A stretch of DNA of 64,000 nucleotides from Neobacillus rhizophilus (GCF_018343535.1 NZ_JAGYPF010000006.1:124001-188000), one strand, 5' to 3'; positions 1 through 9,154 are shown, counted from the first letter of the stretch. A program made the numbers and translations. Notes: generated by a model not told the origin, from the letters alone.

Positions 1-368
1 TTTACTGATAACTCTTTTATTTTTTCTATCCAATCTTTGAAGCTGCCAAATTCATTGGCATCGAATCCAAAGTGTTCCTTTATGATTTGGATGGTTTCGC
101 TTTCTTTTTCTTGAAAAACCCCATCTGAATAAATCAGTTGTAAGAGTTCTGCTAAAACGATATTTTTGGAGCGTTCAGTTTTGAAAGTTATTAGAATGTC
201 TTCGATTGCGAGACCTTCTATTTGGTAATCCTTCAGCCCCATTTCCTTTTGAAACTTGCTAAGGACGGAACTTTCAAATATCGACAAATTCCCATCAATA
301 TTGGCAATCATCGCCGCAAGTTCAAGAAATGCCCTTTTCTCCTCAGGCTGAAGTTCTGCTAGAAACAT
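1..368 (-). CDS. TerB-like domain protein (3' end beyond the window)
   Basis: The gene runs off the left edge, so only its N-terminal ~122 residues are visible. Translation from the ATG at 368 begins MFLAELQPEEKRAF and continues as an all-helical acidic protein with the segment AAMIANIDGNLS followed later by QLIYSDGVFQEKE. Two repeats of the pattern I-A-x-x-D-G-x-L/F are typical of TerB/tellurite-resistance-like helical domains, which bind metal ions. The start is supported by an AGGAGA ribosome binding site about 10 bases upstream. The family call is inference from motif pattern. The role is unknown. Confidence 0.6.
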   Translation of the reverse strand, partial: MFLAELQPEEKRAFLELAAMIANIDGNLSIFESSVLSKFQKEMGLKDYQIEGLAIEDILITFKTERSKNIVLAELLQLIYSDGVFQEKESETIQIIKEHFGFDANEFGSFKDWIEKIKELSV

Positions 369-475
369 TTATTACATACATCTCCTTGTAATCGTATATA
401 TTTATATACGTAACATGTCTATAAAAGTTTCATTTTAATCATATCCTTGTAAACTGTTCCGCACTTTGTATTTTT

Positions 476-928
476 TCAAAGCCGTTTTTTCCAAAGCTCC
501 ATTGGACTTTCTTGTCCTTCTTCTAAAGGCATTTGGATGATTTGCAGGGACCTTTCGGATCGAGATTTTTTCAAATCCTCGTAAATGGATTTTGATTTTC
601 CCAAGCCCACTGCGGCGGCGTCCTCTACCGACGCACAATAATAGACTTTTTCAATCCCGGCAAAGTACATGGCCGTTAAACACATCGCGCAGGGCTCACC
701 ACTGGCGTAAATAATACATCCTGATAAATCATTTGTCTTAAATTGTTCCTGGGCGCGGCGAATGGCCAGCAACTCCGCATGGCCGCTGATATCAAACTTT
801 TTGTGAAGCTCATTTACACCCTCTGAGACGATTGTATTATTTTTGACAAGCACTGCTCCAAATGGCTGCCCGCCTTCTGCGACATTTTGAAGTGCGAGCT
901 CTACAGCCCGTTTCATGAAGTTGTCCAT
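476..928 (-). CDS. nucleoside/guanine deaminase, CDA fold
   Basis: A 150-residue zinc-dependent deaminase of the guanine/tRNA-adenosine/cytosine deaminase superfamily. The zinc site is complete: H50-A-E52 supplies one ligand and the proton-shuttle glutamate, and P79-C80-A-M-C83 supplies the two cysteine ligands. Length and the C-terminal MELWKK segment resemble guanine deaminase GuaD of Bacillus, which makes xanthine from guanine, so purine salvage is the likely role. The start has an AAGGAAG site 7 bases upstream. It is a monocistronic unit read away from the guanylate-kinase-like gene. Substrate is inferred; other small-base deaminases share these motifs. Confidence 0.8.
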   Translation of the reverse strand: MDNFMKRAVELALQNVAEGGQPFGAVLVKNNTIVSEGVNELHKKFDISGHAELLAIRRAQEQFKTNDLSGCIIYASGEPCAMCLTAMYFAGIEKVYYCASVEDAAAVGLGKSKSIYEDLKKSRSERSLQIIQMPLEEGQESPMELWKKRL

Positions 929-1055
929 TCTATACTTCCTTTCGTTTTAGCATTTTTTCATTTTAAACTATTTATCAAAAGGAATCATTCTCGTGATTCC
1001 CCTTATTTGAAAAGTCGTCCGAAATACCTAGATTTTTTTCCTCCCAATCCACACA

Positions 1056-1084
1056 TTCCCATATCATTATCATTTTGCTATAAT
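1056..1084 (+). promoter_or_regulatory. sigma-A promoter of the guanylate-kinase-like gene
   Basis: A perfect TATAAT at 1079-1084 is preceded by TGC, giving an extended -10. A TTCCCA hexamer lies 17 bases upstream (1056-1061) as a weak -35. The 1165 start follows about 80 bases later, behind GGAGGT. Confidence 0.6.
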
Positions 1085-1164
1085 GATAGTATACCCTATC
1101 TACATCCAGAAAAATTTCCTCCAGATAAAAGGGTTATCTTATAAAAATAAAAGGAGGTACCTCG

Positions 1165-1755
1165 ATGTATCAGATCAAAGGGAAAGAAAAAATTTTCGTA
1201 TACACAGGTCCTGATGGCTCTGGACGAAAAACCATTGCGAAAAATGTTGCTACCGCATTTGACATGGAAACTGTTCTCTCTTACACCACTCGTTCCCCAC
1301 GGCATTATGAAAAAGACGGCGAAGATTACCACTTTATAACTGATGAAACCTTCAAAAACATGCAGGCCCAACAAGAATTTCTCGAAAGTGTCGAGATTGA
1401 TGGAATCCATTATGGGATTCGTGAACAAGATGTTGTGGAGGCCTTTAAAAACCATGATTTCGTTTATTTGACCTTAAATCCTGAAGGCGCTGAAAAACTT
1501 AAAAAAATGTATGGAGATCATGTTGTACGAATTTTTGTGTACGCGGATCGTGATACGGTCATCGAAAGACATAAGAAGCGCCAGGATAGCGAGGAAGTCA
1601 TTGAACGGCATATGAGCCATTATAACGAAACTATGAGCTATAAAGGCAGCTGTGAACATGCATTTGAAAACTTCGATTCCCCGCAGGTCTCTTACCAAGT
1701 AAGCGAGCTAATCGAATCCTACCTGGACAGAAATCTCACCGTAACGGATTACTAA
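1165..1755 (+). CDS. guanylate kinase-like P-loop protein
   Basis: A 196-residue protein with a guanylate-kinase fold. The P-loop reads G15-PDGSGRK-T23, followed by SYTTRSPR at 39-46, which is the GMP-binding loop in true Gmk, and by GEDYHF (53-58). The second half (EVIERH, SHYNE) is more divergent than housekeeping Gmk. It may therefore be a paralogue with a different nucleotide substrate or a regulatory role, rather than the essential gmk. A GGAGGT ribosome binding site precedes the ATG. It has its own promoter and terminator, so it is probably monocistronic. Confidence 0.75.
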   Translation: MYQIKGKEKIFVYTGPDGSGRKTIAKNVATAFDMETVLSYTTRSPRHYEKDGEDYHFITDETFKNMQAQQEFLESVEIDGIHYGIREQDVVEAFKNHDFVYLTLNPEGAEKLKKMYGDHVVRIFVYADRDTVIERHKKRQDSEEVIERHMSHYNETMSYKGSCEHAFENFDSPQVSYQVSELIESYLDRNLTVTDY

Positions 1756-1805
1756 ACTACTTAAAAGGGGCTTACCCCGCATTAACCCAGAAAATTGGTA
1801 AAATA

Positions 1806-1846
1806 AAAGGCGAACAGTACACACGGGACTGTTCGCCTTTTGTTTT
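1806..1846 (+). terminator. rho-independent terminator
   Basis: Perfect 13-bp stem (1806-1818 with 1828-1840), 9-base loop and a T-rich tail. It lies 50 bases behind the guanylate-kinase-like gene. Confidence 0.9.
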
Positions 1847-1887
1847 ACTCCATCACACCGGAGCAGCGGTTTCCTTTTACCGTTTTA

Positions 1888-2326
1888 GTAGTTATAAACT
1901 CTTTATAACTACCGGAGCTCCCATTTTCTTCATCATTGGGTAGTTATGAACTCTTCATAACTACCCGAGCGATAATTTCCTTCTATGTTTGGGCCTTATG
2001 AGCATTTCATAAATACTGAAACCCTCATTCCTTCATCCCCCGGGCTTTATGAACTCCTTCATAACTACCGATTCACTGATTCCTCCATCCTTTCAGGCGT
2101 TATGAACCGATTCATAACTACCGGTTCACTGATTCCTCCATCCGTTCAGGCGTTATGAACTCTTCATAACTACCGATTCACTCGGTCCTCAACCCGCTCA
2201 GGCGTTATGAACTCTTCATAACTACCGATTCACTGATTCCTCCATCCGTTCAGGCGTTATGAACTCTTCATAACTACCGATTCACTGATTCCTCTAACCG
2301 TTCTGGCGTTTTGAACCTCTCAAACC
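1888..2326. repeat. tandem palindromic array, GTTATGAA...TTCATAAC family
   Basis: About nine tandem units spaced about 55 bp apart. Each has the core GTTATGAACTCTTCATAAC (8-bp arms, 3-base loop) or a variant, followed by TACCG. The later units share the linker ATTCACTGATTCCTCCATCC, while the first three are more diverged. The last unit (2307-2325) is degenerate (TTTTGAA/CTCAAA). The units are not flanked by cas genes and the conserved part is the palindrome. Function unknown. The same core recurs at 34.33-34.77 kb. Confidence 0.9.
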
Positions 2327-2597
2327 TTCTCAAGCCAGTGCTAAAAAACTTTCTAGCTTAATACAATGCTTTCTGGTCAACAAATAAAGCGGCCGTGAGA
2401 ATGCTCCCAAACTACTGCTTGTTAATTTATTTAATGAATTTCAATTCGCTTCTGTTCAATTTTGAGAATCTCTTCACTTTTTTACCTTATTTATATATCT
2501 TTTAAGGATTACGAGTTTTAAGCATGCCTTTTCAAAAAAATCCTTGAATTTTCCATATCGCACGAGTACTCTATTTAAAACAAGGGGGGATCATGGC
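2327..2597. other. AT-rich spacer without recognised feature
   Basis: This stretch between the repeat array and the acetyltransferase holds no convincing gene on either strand. Only short AT-rich runs are visible. A promoter for the next gene must lie here, but no clear -35/-10 pair was found. Confidence 0.5.
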
Positions 2598-3380
2598 GTG
2601 ATTAGGAAGCTTACCGAACAAGACCACCAGCAGGTTCTTACCTTTTTAAGTGAAGAACCGTCTATTAATCTATTTATCATTGGGGATATCGAGGCTTTTG
2701 GATATTCCTCTGAGTTTCAGGAGCTTTGGGCAGAGGTTGATGAACAGGACACGATTAAAGCTATTCTGTTAAGATATCATCAATCTTTTATTCCTTATGC
2801 TACGGGAGAATTTGATGTAAATGGTTTTGTTTCTATTATGAAACAGTATAACCAGCCTATTTATCTATCCGGGAAGTCTGACATCGTGGAGAAATTCGAA
2901 GTTTTTGAGGAACTATCTCTTGGCAAAAAACAAGTAACATTTTTTGCAGAGTGCCTTTCTGACGATTGTCTTGGTGACAACAATGTAGATGTTAAAAAGG
3001 CGACAATTGAGGACGTTGATCAAATCATTGAGCTTCGCAGCAGCATTGAGGAATTTCAAATTAGAAGCGATGCCCGGAAGATGTTAATCAATGCGATGGA
3101 ATCCAACACAGGAAGAACCTATTATACCATCCGCCAAGGTGTGATGACCGCCTGTGTTTCCACAACAGCGGAAAATTCCATATCAGCAATGATTGTCGGA
3201 GTCTGCACGCGAAAGGAAAACCGCCGTCAAGGTCTAGCAACAGCTATCATGGAAAAGTTATTTAAGGTTGTTCTAGCTGAAGGTAAAACGCTTTGTCTCT
3301 TCTATGATAACCCGGAAGCAGGCCGTATTTATAAACGGCTTGGCTTTAAAGATATTGGGAAGTGGACCATGTACCGCTAA
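2598..3380 (+). CDS. GNAT family N-acetyltransferase
   Basis: An acetyl-CoA dependent N-acyltransferase of about 260 residues. The N-terminal half (IRKLTEQD, then EEPSINLFIIGDIE) is a degenerate GNAT-like lobe. The C-terminal half carries the acetyl-CoA loop VCTRKENRRQGLATA (Q/R-x-x-G-x-A) and the closing YDNPEAGRIYKRLGF typical of GNAT enzymes. I chose the GTG at 2598 because a GGGGGG run lies 8 bases before it and the protein then starts at the conserved IRKL segment. The frame is open back to a TTG at 2544, which lacks a ribosome binding site. The acceptor substrate is unknown. Confidence 0.8.
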   Translation: MIRKLTEQDHQQVLTFLSEEPSINLFIIGDIEAFGYSSEFQELWAEVDEQDTIKAILLRYHQSFIPYATGEFDVNGFVSIMKQYNQPIYLSGKSDIVEKFEVFEELSLGKKQVTFFAECLSDDCLGDNNVDVKKATIEDVDQIIELRSSIEEFQIRSDARKMLINAMESNTGRTYYTIRQGVMTACVSTTAENSISAMIVGVCTRKENRRQGLATAIMEKLFKVVLAEGKTLCLFYDNPEAGRIYKRLGFKDIGKWTMYR

Positions 3381-3391
3381 AAATTCCCGTC

Positions 3392-3424
3392 AAAAAAGGA
3401 AGGTGCCGAGTCACCTTCCTTTTT
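3392..3424 (+). terminator. rho-independent terminator
   Basis: Fourteen-base arms (A-run plus GGAAGGTG, pairing with CACCTTCC plus T-run) around a 6-base loop, 11 bases behind the acetyltransferase stop. Confidence 0.9.
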
Positions 3425-3553
3425 ACCGTTAATACACTAGGTATAAGTCCCTCAATCACCATTACCTTAACAAGCTGGGGGCTGTCCCACTGCATAAAAT
3501 CGCCTGCATGCAAATAAGCTAATATAAGCATCTAAATAAAGGGGTTGGAAGCA

Positions 3554-3748
3554 ATGGTCATATTCAACAAAATCGCCTTATTCTTTGTCATCTTATATTC
3601 TGTTTTCACCATCATTAATACCTATTTAGGGGAAACCGAGCGAGCCCAATCCAATGTCATATATTTTCTGATGAACGGATTTGCCTATATCGTTACCGCA
3701 CTCGAAATGGAAAAACGGTGTCAGGCTTCAGATGCATTAAAGTATTAA
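3554..3748 (+). CDS. small two-helix membrane protein, unknown
   Basis: A 64-residue protein starting MVIFNKIALFFVILYS, with two hydrophobic segments (about residues 3-25 and 35-55) and a polar C-terminus. The ATG at 3554 has AAAGGGG 9 bases upstream; the upstream in-frame TTG overlaps that site and is unlikely. A hairpin followed by seven T residues lies directly after it, so it forms a single-gene unit in front of the germination operon. No family was recognised. Confidence 0.6.
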   Translation: MVIFNKIALFFVILYSVFTIINTYLGETERAQSNVIYFLMNGFAYIVTALEMEKRCQASDALKY

Positions 3749-3754
3749 TGCGCC

Positions 3755-3776
3755 GGGGGCCTGACCCCCTTTTTTT
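3755..3776 (+). terminator. terminator-like hairpin GGGGG-CCTGA-CCCCC
   Basis: Five G and five C residues flank CCTGA and are followed by seven T residues, so it can terminate the small membrane gene. The core is shared with the hairpin at 7605-7629 and resembles the GCCTGAC centre of the REP-like elements elsewhere in the window. Confidence 0.75.
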
Positions 3777-3896
3777 ATACAGATACTAACTGCTGAGGCT
3801 GCCCTCAACCCCTTTAATTATTATAGATTTGAAACGAATAGGATTGGAAACTTTAGTAAAACATAAAATGTACATTTCATTCTGAGGGGTTCATCT

Positions 3897-5396
3897 ATGA
3901 AACAGACATCCGATTTTGAGGATAAGAATGGACAACCTTCTACTAAGGATGTTGCCACTTTCGATGCCCGCATAGAATACATAAAGAATTCGTTCGTTAA
4001 TACCGAAGACTTACTAATGCTCCCAGTTTCCTATAACAGCAGGAAAGGGTTTGTCATATATATTGCTACAATTTCAGACTCGGAAAAGATTCAAGAGAGT
4101 ATTTTATTCCCTTTAATAAAATTTGGCGAATTGAATGCTGCGGATATTCCTTACACTGCCGAAACACAAGATAAAATAACGCTGCAAGAGTCCGTAAAGG
4201 CTTTATTAAAAGGGAATGCCGTTGTTATATTCAATGGCCTTGACGAAATCTTTTCTTTTAATACGATGAAAGAGATTTCCCGTAATCTTAAAGAACCTGA
4301 TAGTGAGAAAACAGTTAGAGGCTCGCATGTTGGTTTTGTTGAAAACCTATCAACCAATATTGGCTTAATCAGAAAAGGGATTGAAAGCAGGCATCTAAAA
4401 ATTAACTACCACCAGATCGGGGAATACACAAACACCCAGATAGCGCTTGTTTATATCGAAGGAATCTGTAACCCTGCTTTAGTAAAGAGACTAGAAGAAA
4501 GAATACAAACTCTATCCATCGATATGACATTCAGCCCCGGGTACCTGGAAGAGTTACTAGAGGACCAGCCATTCTCCCCTTTTCCTCATTTACTTTATAC
4601 CGAACGACCCGACCGGGCGATTGCACAATTAATGGAAGGAAGAATCATCCTATTGTCTGAAGGTAGTTCTGATGCACTCGCTCTTCCTGTATCATTCTTT
4701 TCCTTCTTCCAAACATCGGATGATTATAACACCCGGATTATTACCGGTTCCTTTTTTCGTTTTCTAAGAGTGGTCTGTTTTCTGCTATCACTTCTATTAC
4801 CTAGTTTATATATTGCGGTAATCGGGTTTCACTTCGAGATTATCCCGAAAGAAATTTTAGTACTGGTGAAAAGTTCGGTAGAAAACATCCCGTTTCCGCC
4901 CTTAATTGAAGCCATGGTTATGGCGTTTACCATCGAGTTAATTCGTGAAGCGGGAATTCGTCTGCCGACACCGATTGGACAAACCATTGGTATTGTAGGA
5001 GGTTTAATCATCGGGGATGCTATCGTTTCTGCAGGGCTAGTTTCCAACATCATGGTGATTGTCATAGCTCTTACAGCCATTTCCTCCTTTACCGTAGCAT
5101 CCTATGAGATGAGCAATACGGTCCGGATTTTAACCTTTCCAATCATGCTGTCAGCGGCCACTTTCGGTTTTGCTGGAATTATCTTTTCCTTAATGTTTAT
5201 TGTCGGCCACCTGTGTAAGCTTGAATCTTTGGGGACTCCTTACTTCACCCCAATTGCCCCGTTTAATTTACAGGGAATGAAGGACGCCATTATTCGATTT
5301 CCGATTTGGCTGCTAAAGGATCGCCCTCGGGAATTGCATGTGAAAAATAAAAAACGACTAAATCAACCTAGAAGATGGGAAAAAAATGAAAAATAA
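3897..5396 (+). CDS. spore germination receptor subunit A (GerA family)
   Basis: The 499-residue A subunit of a GerA-type germinant receptor, which acts in the inner membrane of the dormant spore. A soluble N-terminal half (about 1-285) carries the family signatures RGSHVGFVEN (141-150) and YTERPDRA (234-241). It is followed by about five membrane helices from residue 290, including the IREAGIRLPTPIGQTIGIVGG segment. GGGG lies 8 bases upstream of the ATG. It is the first gene of a three-gene operon and overlaps the B subunit by 11 bases, which implies coupled translation. Expression in the forespore under sigma-G is expected for the family; I found no convincing promoter. Confidence 0.95.
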   Translation: MKQTSDFEDKNGQPSTKDVATFDARIEYIKNSFVNTEDLLMLPVSYNSRKGFVIYIATISDSEKIQESILFPLIKFGELNAADIPYTAETQDKITLQESVKALLKGNAVVIFNGLDEIFSFNTMKEISRNLKEPDSEKTVRGSHVGFVENLSTNIGLIRKGIESRHLKINYHQIGEYTNTQIALVYIEGICNPALVKRLEERIQTLSIDMTFSPGYLEELLEDQPFSPFPHLLYTERPDRAIAQLMEGRIILLSEGSSDALALPVSFFSFFQTSDDYNTRIITGSFFRFLRVVCFLLSLLLPSLYIAVIGFHFEIIPKEILVLVKSSVENIPFPPLIEAMVMAFTIELIREAGIRLPTPIGQTIGIVGGLIIGDAIVSAGLVSNIMVIVIALTAISSFTVASYEMSNTVRILTFPIMLSAATFGFAGIIFSLMFIVGHLCKLESLGTPYFTPIAPFNLQGMKDAIIRFPIWLLKDRPRELHVKNKKRLNQPRRWEKNEK

Positions 5397-6492
5397 AGTT
5401 CAAATCACGAAACTCCAGATGATTACTTTTTTAATACAAACACAAATAGGAGTTGCCTTTCTATCCCTTCCTTATGAAATCCACCAAATAGCCAAAGGGG
5501 ATAGTTGGATATCTCTTCTTCTAACAGGTCTATTTATGGAGATTCTTGTCCTTTTCTACCTTATTTTGTGCAGCAGGTTTCCTAACCAAGACCTTTTTCA
5601 AATTCTGCATTCGATGTTTGGAAATGCTATCGGAAAAGGCATTACATTCCTTTATATGGGTTATTTCTTATTTACAGGGGCAACCATACTTGTTTTATTT
5701 GTCCATATCTTAAAAAGGTGGATGCTCCCCTACACCCCAGCTTGGGTCATTCTTTTTTTGATGGCGTCCGTCGGCATTTACATCGCCATCGATAATTTAA
5801 AGGTAATCGCAAGGTTTTACTTCATCGCCACTTTTGCTTTGCTCGTATTTTTATTCATCACGCCTGTCGCTTTTAAAGATGAGAATATCCATTATATTTT
5901 GCCAATTGGCCAATCGGGGTTGATGAATATTTTAAAAGGAGCGTCCAATGTAACGTTAGCCTGGCAGGGGATTGAATTTATTCTATTAATATCTCCCTTT
6001 GTTTTGGCAAGCGGACGGGAAAAGTTTAAAGCCGCTACCTTAGCCAATATTTTTATTACCTTTTTTTACTCATTCCTGACATTTGTTTGTTTAATATACT
6101 TTAACAATGAGGTAATGAAACTACTGCCTCAACCAGTCCTTTATTTGTTAAAATCTTTTTCTTTTAAAATTATTGAGAGGCCGGACTTATTCATCATTTC
6201 ATTATGGATTATCCTTGTAGGAACCTCCTTTATCAGCTATCTTTACGGTGCCTCCCTGGCAGGGACCTTTCTCATAAAACGCTGGCCGAGGAAAGCGTGG
6301 GTATACCTGTCCGCTTTTACCTGCTTTGTTTTTGCCCTATTTTTTAATGGAGAAAATGAAATAGAGAAAGTGACAAAGACTGCAACCTACTCTGGCTATA
6401 TCTTCTTTATGGCCATTCCAGTATTTCTTTTACTGCTTTCCTTTCTTTTTAAAAAAAGGTCAAAGGGTGAGGTTAATGCGGAACATTATTAA
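5386..6492 (+). CDS. spore germination receptor subunit B (GerB family)
   Basis: A 368-residue integral membrane protein of the GerAB/endospore germination permease family (APC-like fold) with about ten hydrophobic helices. The N-terminus (ITKLQMITFLIQTQIGVAFL) matches the first helix of the family, where the germinant binding pocket is formed. The start lies within the last codons of the A subunit and has only a weak GATGGGA site, consistent with translational coupling. It overlaps the C subunit by 17 bases. Ligand specificity cannot be read from the sequence, though L-alanine or other amino acids are usual. Confidence 0.93.
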   Translation: MKNKVQITKLQMITFLIQTQIGVAFLSLPYEIHQIAKGDSWISLLLTGLFMEILVLFYLILCSRFPNQDLFQILHSMFGNAIGKGITFLYMGYFLFTGATILVLFVHILKRWMLPYTPAWVILFLMASVGIYIAIDNLKVIARFYFIATFALLVFLFITPVAFKDENIHYILPIGQSGLMNILKGASNVTLAWQGIEFILLISPFVLASGREKFKAATLANIFITFFYSFLTFVCLIYFNNEVMKLLPQPVLYLLKSFSFKIIERPDLFIISLWIILVGTSFISYLYGASLAGTFLIKRWPRKAWVYLSAFTCFVFALFFNGENEIEKVTKTATYSGYIFFMAIPVFLLLLSFLFKKRSKGEVNAEHY

Positions 6493-7597
6493 ACGGTTCA
6501 TCGTCCTTACAACTATTCCTTTCCTTTTATCAGGCTGTTGGGATCAACGGCTATTGAAGGAACAAAAATTAATCCTGCTCATCGGTTACGATAAAGGCCA
6601 CAATGGAAAGATCATCTCTAACACCGACTATCCGATAAGCAAAGGAGTCCAAAATAATTCTGCTTCTACTACTAAGAGCACTATTCTGACAACGGAGGGG
6701 GAAACAGCTTTAGATACCTTGCTGCATGCCGATCTAAATATCTCCGAGAAAATCGACATATCCAAAGCCCAAGTCGTTCTTTTCGGTGAAGAAATGGCTA
6801 GACAAGGGCTATACAAAGAACTTGACCATATCTACCGAAACCCAAAAGGGGCTCTCGGGGCAAAAGTGGCTATCATTGAAGGAAAGGCAAGGGATGCTGT
6901 CCGCATTAAACAGGAAGAAGCAAATTTAAACGGACAATATTATGATGAATATTTAAAAAGCGGCGAGGCAACCGGCTTTTTTACAAACTACAACGTGCAA
7001 TCGGTCTGCCCGTTATTACTGAAGCACACCAAAGATCCATTACTGCCTCTTCTAAAAATCAGCCCTGAACGGCATCGTGCTCGTTCCATCGGCATGGCAC
7101 TGTTTAATAATGAAAAGATGACCGGCAAACTAAATGTTTCCGAATCAAAGATGTTTTTGCTGCTTAATGGAGAAAAAAAGCAAAAGGTTTCATTTTTATT
7201 GAACACGAACAATCAAGATAGCCAAAAGGAGTTTATTGTGATAGAGATTTTGAATAACCGCCAAAAAACAAAGCTATCTGTAAAAAACGAGGCGGTTACC
7301 TCCATATTGTCCAGTAAGCTTCAATATCGAATTACCGAATATCCAAAAGATCAATTAACCAACCCGATTCTTTTAAAAAAATTAAATAAAACCATCCAGA
7401 AACGATTAACAAAGAAAGCTGAAAAAACAATAGCCAAATTGCAAGCGGCAAATTGTGACGGGTTTGGAATCGAGGAAGAAATAAGGGTGCATCATCATCA
7501 ACTTTGGAAGGAAAAGTACAAAAATGCGGACATTAAAAACATTCCAATAAAGGCTAAACTCGATTTGGAGCTTATTAACTCAGGAATTATCAATTAA
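6476..7597 (+). CDS. spore germination receptor lipoprotein C (GerC family)
   Basis: A Ger(x)C family lipoprotein of about 373 residues. The signal peptide ends in the lipobox LLSGC (Cys 21 from the ATG at 6476), followed by WDQRLL, a very common GerC start. The rest is a soluble three-domain region. The protein anchors to the outer face of the spore inner membrane and completes the A-B-C receptor. An in-frame GTG at 6467 is an alternative start. Both have purine-rich sites, and the ATG has GTGAGG just upstream. The gene ends 7 bases before a strong hairpin. Confidence 0.93.
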   Translation: MRNIIKRFIVLTTIPFLLSGCWDQRLLKEQKLILLIGYDKGHNGKIISNTDYPISKGVQNNSASTTKSTILTTEGETALDTLLHADLNISEKIDISKAQVVLFGEEMARQGLYKELDHIYRNPKGALGAKVAIIEGKARDAVRIKQEEANLNGQYYDEYLKSGEATGFFTNYNVQSVCPLLLKHTKDPLLPLLKISPERHRARSIGMALFNNEKMTGKLNVSESKMFLLLNGEKKQKVSFLLNTNNQDSQKEFIVIEILNNRQKTKLSVKNEAVTSILSSKLQYRITEYPKDQLTNPILLKKLNKTIQKRLTKKAEKTIAKLQAANCDGFGIEEEIRVHHHQLWKEKYKNADIKNIPIKAKLDLELINSGIIN

Positions 7598-7604
7598 CAG
7601 TCGA

Positions 7605-7629
7605 AAACAGGGGGCCTGACCCCCTGTTT
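7605..7629. terminator. symmetrical hairpin between convergent genes
   Basis: Ten-bp perfect arms AAACAGGGGG/CCCCCTGTTT around CCTGA. It can end both the ger operon (+) and the VOC gene (-). Its centre matches the hairpin at 3755. Confidence 0.75.
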
Positions 7630-7639
7630 AACGCTTCCC

Positions 7640-8452
7640 TTATTTGAAACTCCAGTATCCCTTTAGCATTTCAAAGACACGTCTTTGGTTTGTAGCGGAA
7701 AGGTTTACTAAGAATGGAGTTTCCCCTTTTTCCTTCAGCACTTCCGCGACCATCCCTTCCCCAATAGGACTGCAAAACAAAAGCTCTGTTCCTTCCAATG
7801 CTATTTTTCCGCAGCGGGCATTTAATTCTTGGTCGATGAACTCCTCACTGATGGGCATATCGAGGAGTTTTTTCCAAACGGACAAGGTTTCGTCCAAATT
7901 ATGGATCGCAAAAGCAACACCCTCAAATCGGACATGCCCCGCCGGATGGAGGTCAATGAGGCCTTGCTGGTCTAGTTCCGCCAACCGTTCCTCGTCCGAT
8001 TTTTCCCATTGAATAAAGAAGGGAAGCCTCAATTCCGCCCCTTCATATTCCGGAAATAGCAGCGACCATCTAATAATCTCGCCGTCACCGCGGACTCGCT
8101 CTCCTGGAATTGGTCCATAAACCGTGAACCCTTTCTGTTTCAGCTGCTCTGCCAATGCTTCAATCTCATTTGTACGAATCGCAATTCTGGCCGGCCCCTC
8201 CCCATTATCCTTCGGAAGCTGTTCCACAATATGGGTAATCAAGCGGTTGGCCTCATGCGTTTCCGCCCGCTGCCAATCCTCAATCCCCAAAAACTCTAAG
8301 TAACTTAATCCAAAATAACTTAATGTGTTATACGTTCCCCAAGACTCATGGCGCCCACCAGGTGCCACTTTTAAACCTACTTGTTCCAGAGGAGCGATAG
8401 CCTCCTCTGGCTTTTTGAAAAACCAAACCAAATGGTCGAAAGCTAATTGCAT
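7640..8452 (-). CDS. VOC/glyoxalase-like domain protein
   Basis: About 270 residues with two related halves: a start MQLAFDHLVWF, and a second copy in VRFEGVAFAIHNLDETLSVWKK. Each begins with a strand carrying the usual first metal ligand position (His in FDHLVW, changed in GVAFAI). This is the layout of vicinal-oxygen-chelate proteins of the glyoxalase-like 3 type. The second half lacks an obvious metal histidine, so it may be structural. I chose the ATG at 8452, where GGGGAC lies about 8 bases upstream. The substrate is unknown. The gene converges on the ger operon. Confidence 0.75.
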   Translation of the reverse strand: MQLAFDHLVWFFKKPEEAIAPLEQVGLKVAPGGRHESWGTYNTLSYFGLSYLEFLGIEDWQRAETHEANRLITHIVEQLPKDNGEGPARIAIRTNEIEALAEQLKQKGFTVYGPIPGERVRGDGEIIRWSLLFPEYEGAELRLPFFIQWEKSDEERLAELDQQGLIDLHPAGHVRFEGVAFAIHNLDETLSVWKKLLDMPISEEFIDQELNARCGKIALEGTELLFCSPIGEGMVAEVLKEKGETPFLVNLSATNQRRVFEMLKGYWSFK

Positions 8453-8587
8453 GTGAATAGGTCCCCTTTTTGAAAAATTCATTTCAGTGTATCGGCTTCA
8501 TTCCGTAAATGTGGTATTAGCCCCCATATGCCTTTTATGAGAACAATTCCACTGGGTTATTTGCTCGTTTTGTTCTCATGGCATTAC

Positions 8588-9154
8588 CTATTGCAATGGA
8601 TTCATATAATCATTTACCAATATTTGTACCTCTTCACCTTCAGAAATGCCCCCCGGTCTCTCCACTGCACAAACGATACCCCGCCGCTTATACCCGGCAC
8701 GGACAAAACGTGCGGCCAGCTTAGCATGGTCCGGAAAATGCTTTTGAATCTCCTCACCAGGGAAGATGCATGGCAGGTTTTCCCCCATGCAGATCAACCC
8801 AGCCCCGCTTGGGAACAATATCCGTGAGCCCAGCGTTAATTTGGTCAACTCCGGAAAGCCTTGCACCAATAGGTTTGCTCCCAGCCATTCCGGCAGAACA
8901 TGCGGCACCCCTAACTCTTCCGCAATCTCGGCACAGTCTTCCTCTGAAACGACGGTAATCTGCCGGCGGTTCAGAATTTCCGTCCCCTTTGGATACATTG
9001 GCTGCCTGGAATCGGCCGCACACGTTACCCCGAAATGTCTGTCCCCTCGTATTCCGCCAAATTCAAGTTGTACTTCCGGAATCCTTCTGGTCACAAATGT
9101 GCCATCCTGATCCGCAATTAATATGGCCTTGATGTTTGCTTTTGCTTTTTTCAT
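8588..9154 (-). CDS. MOSC domain protein
   Basis: A 188-residue protein with a MOSC domain, the C-terminal sulfur-carrier domain of molybdenum cofactor sulfurases. Visible signatures are GGIRGDRHFG near the N-terminus, NRRQITVVSEED, LGANLLVQG, and a C-terminal cysteine-containing segment (RRGIVCAVERPG) that fits the conserved sulfur-carrying cysteine. It probably handles oxidised nitrogen compounds or the molybdenum cofactor. GGGAGG lies 9 bases before the chosen ATG at 9154; the frame is open further upstream. No molybdenum genes adjoin it. Confidence 0.85.
   Translation of the reverse strand: MKKAKANIKAILIADQDGTFVTRRIPEVQLEFGGIRGDRHFGVTCAADSRQPMYPKGTEILNRRQITVVSEEDCAEIAEELGVPHVLPEWLGANLLVQGFPELTKLTLGSRILFPSGAGLICMGENLPCIFPGEEIQKHFPDHAKLAARFVRAGYKRRGIVCAVERPGGISEGEEVQILVNDYMNPLQ

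Noticed and set aside
1888..2326. Possible CRISPR array
   Set aside because: The conserved part is a palindrome followed by semi-conserved linkers, unit length varies, linkers are repeated between units and no cas genes are present.
3840..3896. Sigma-G promoter for the germination operon
   Set aside because: A CATAAAA block could be a -10, but no GHATR-type -35 lies at 17-18 bases; the nearest GAATA is 21 bases away.
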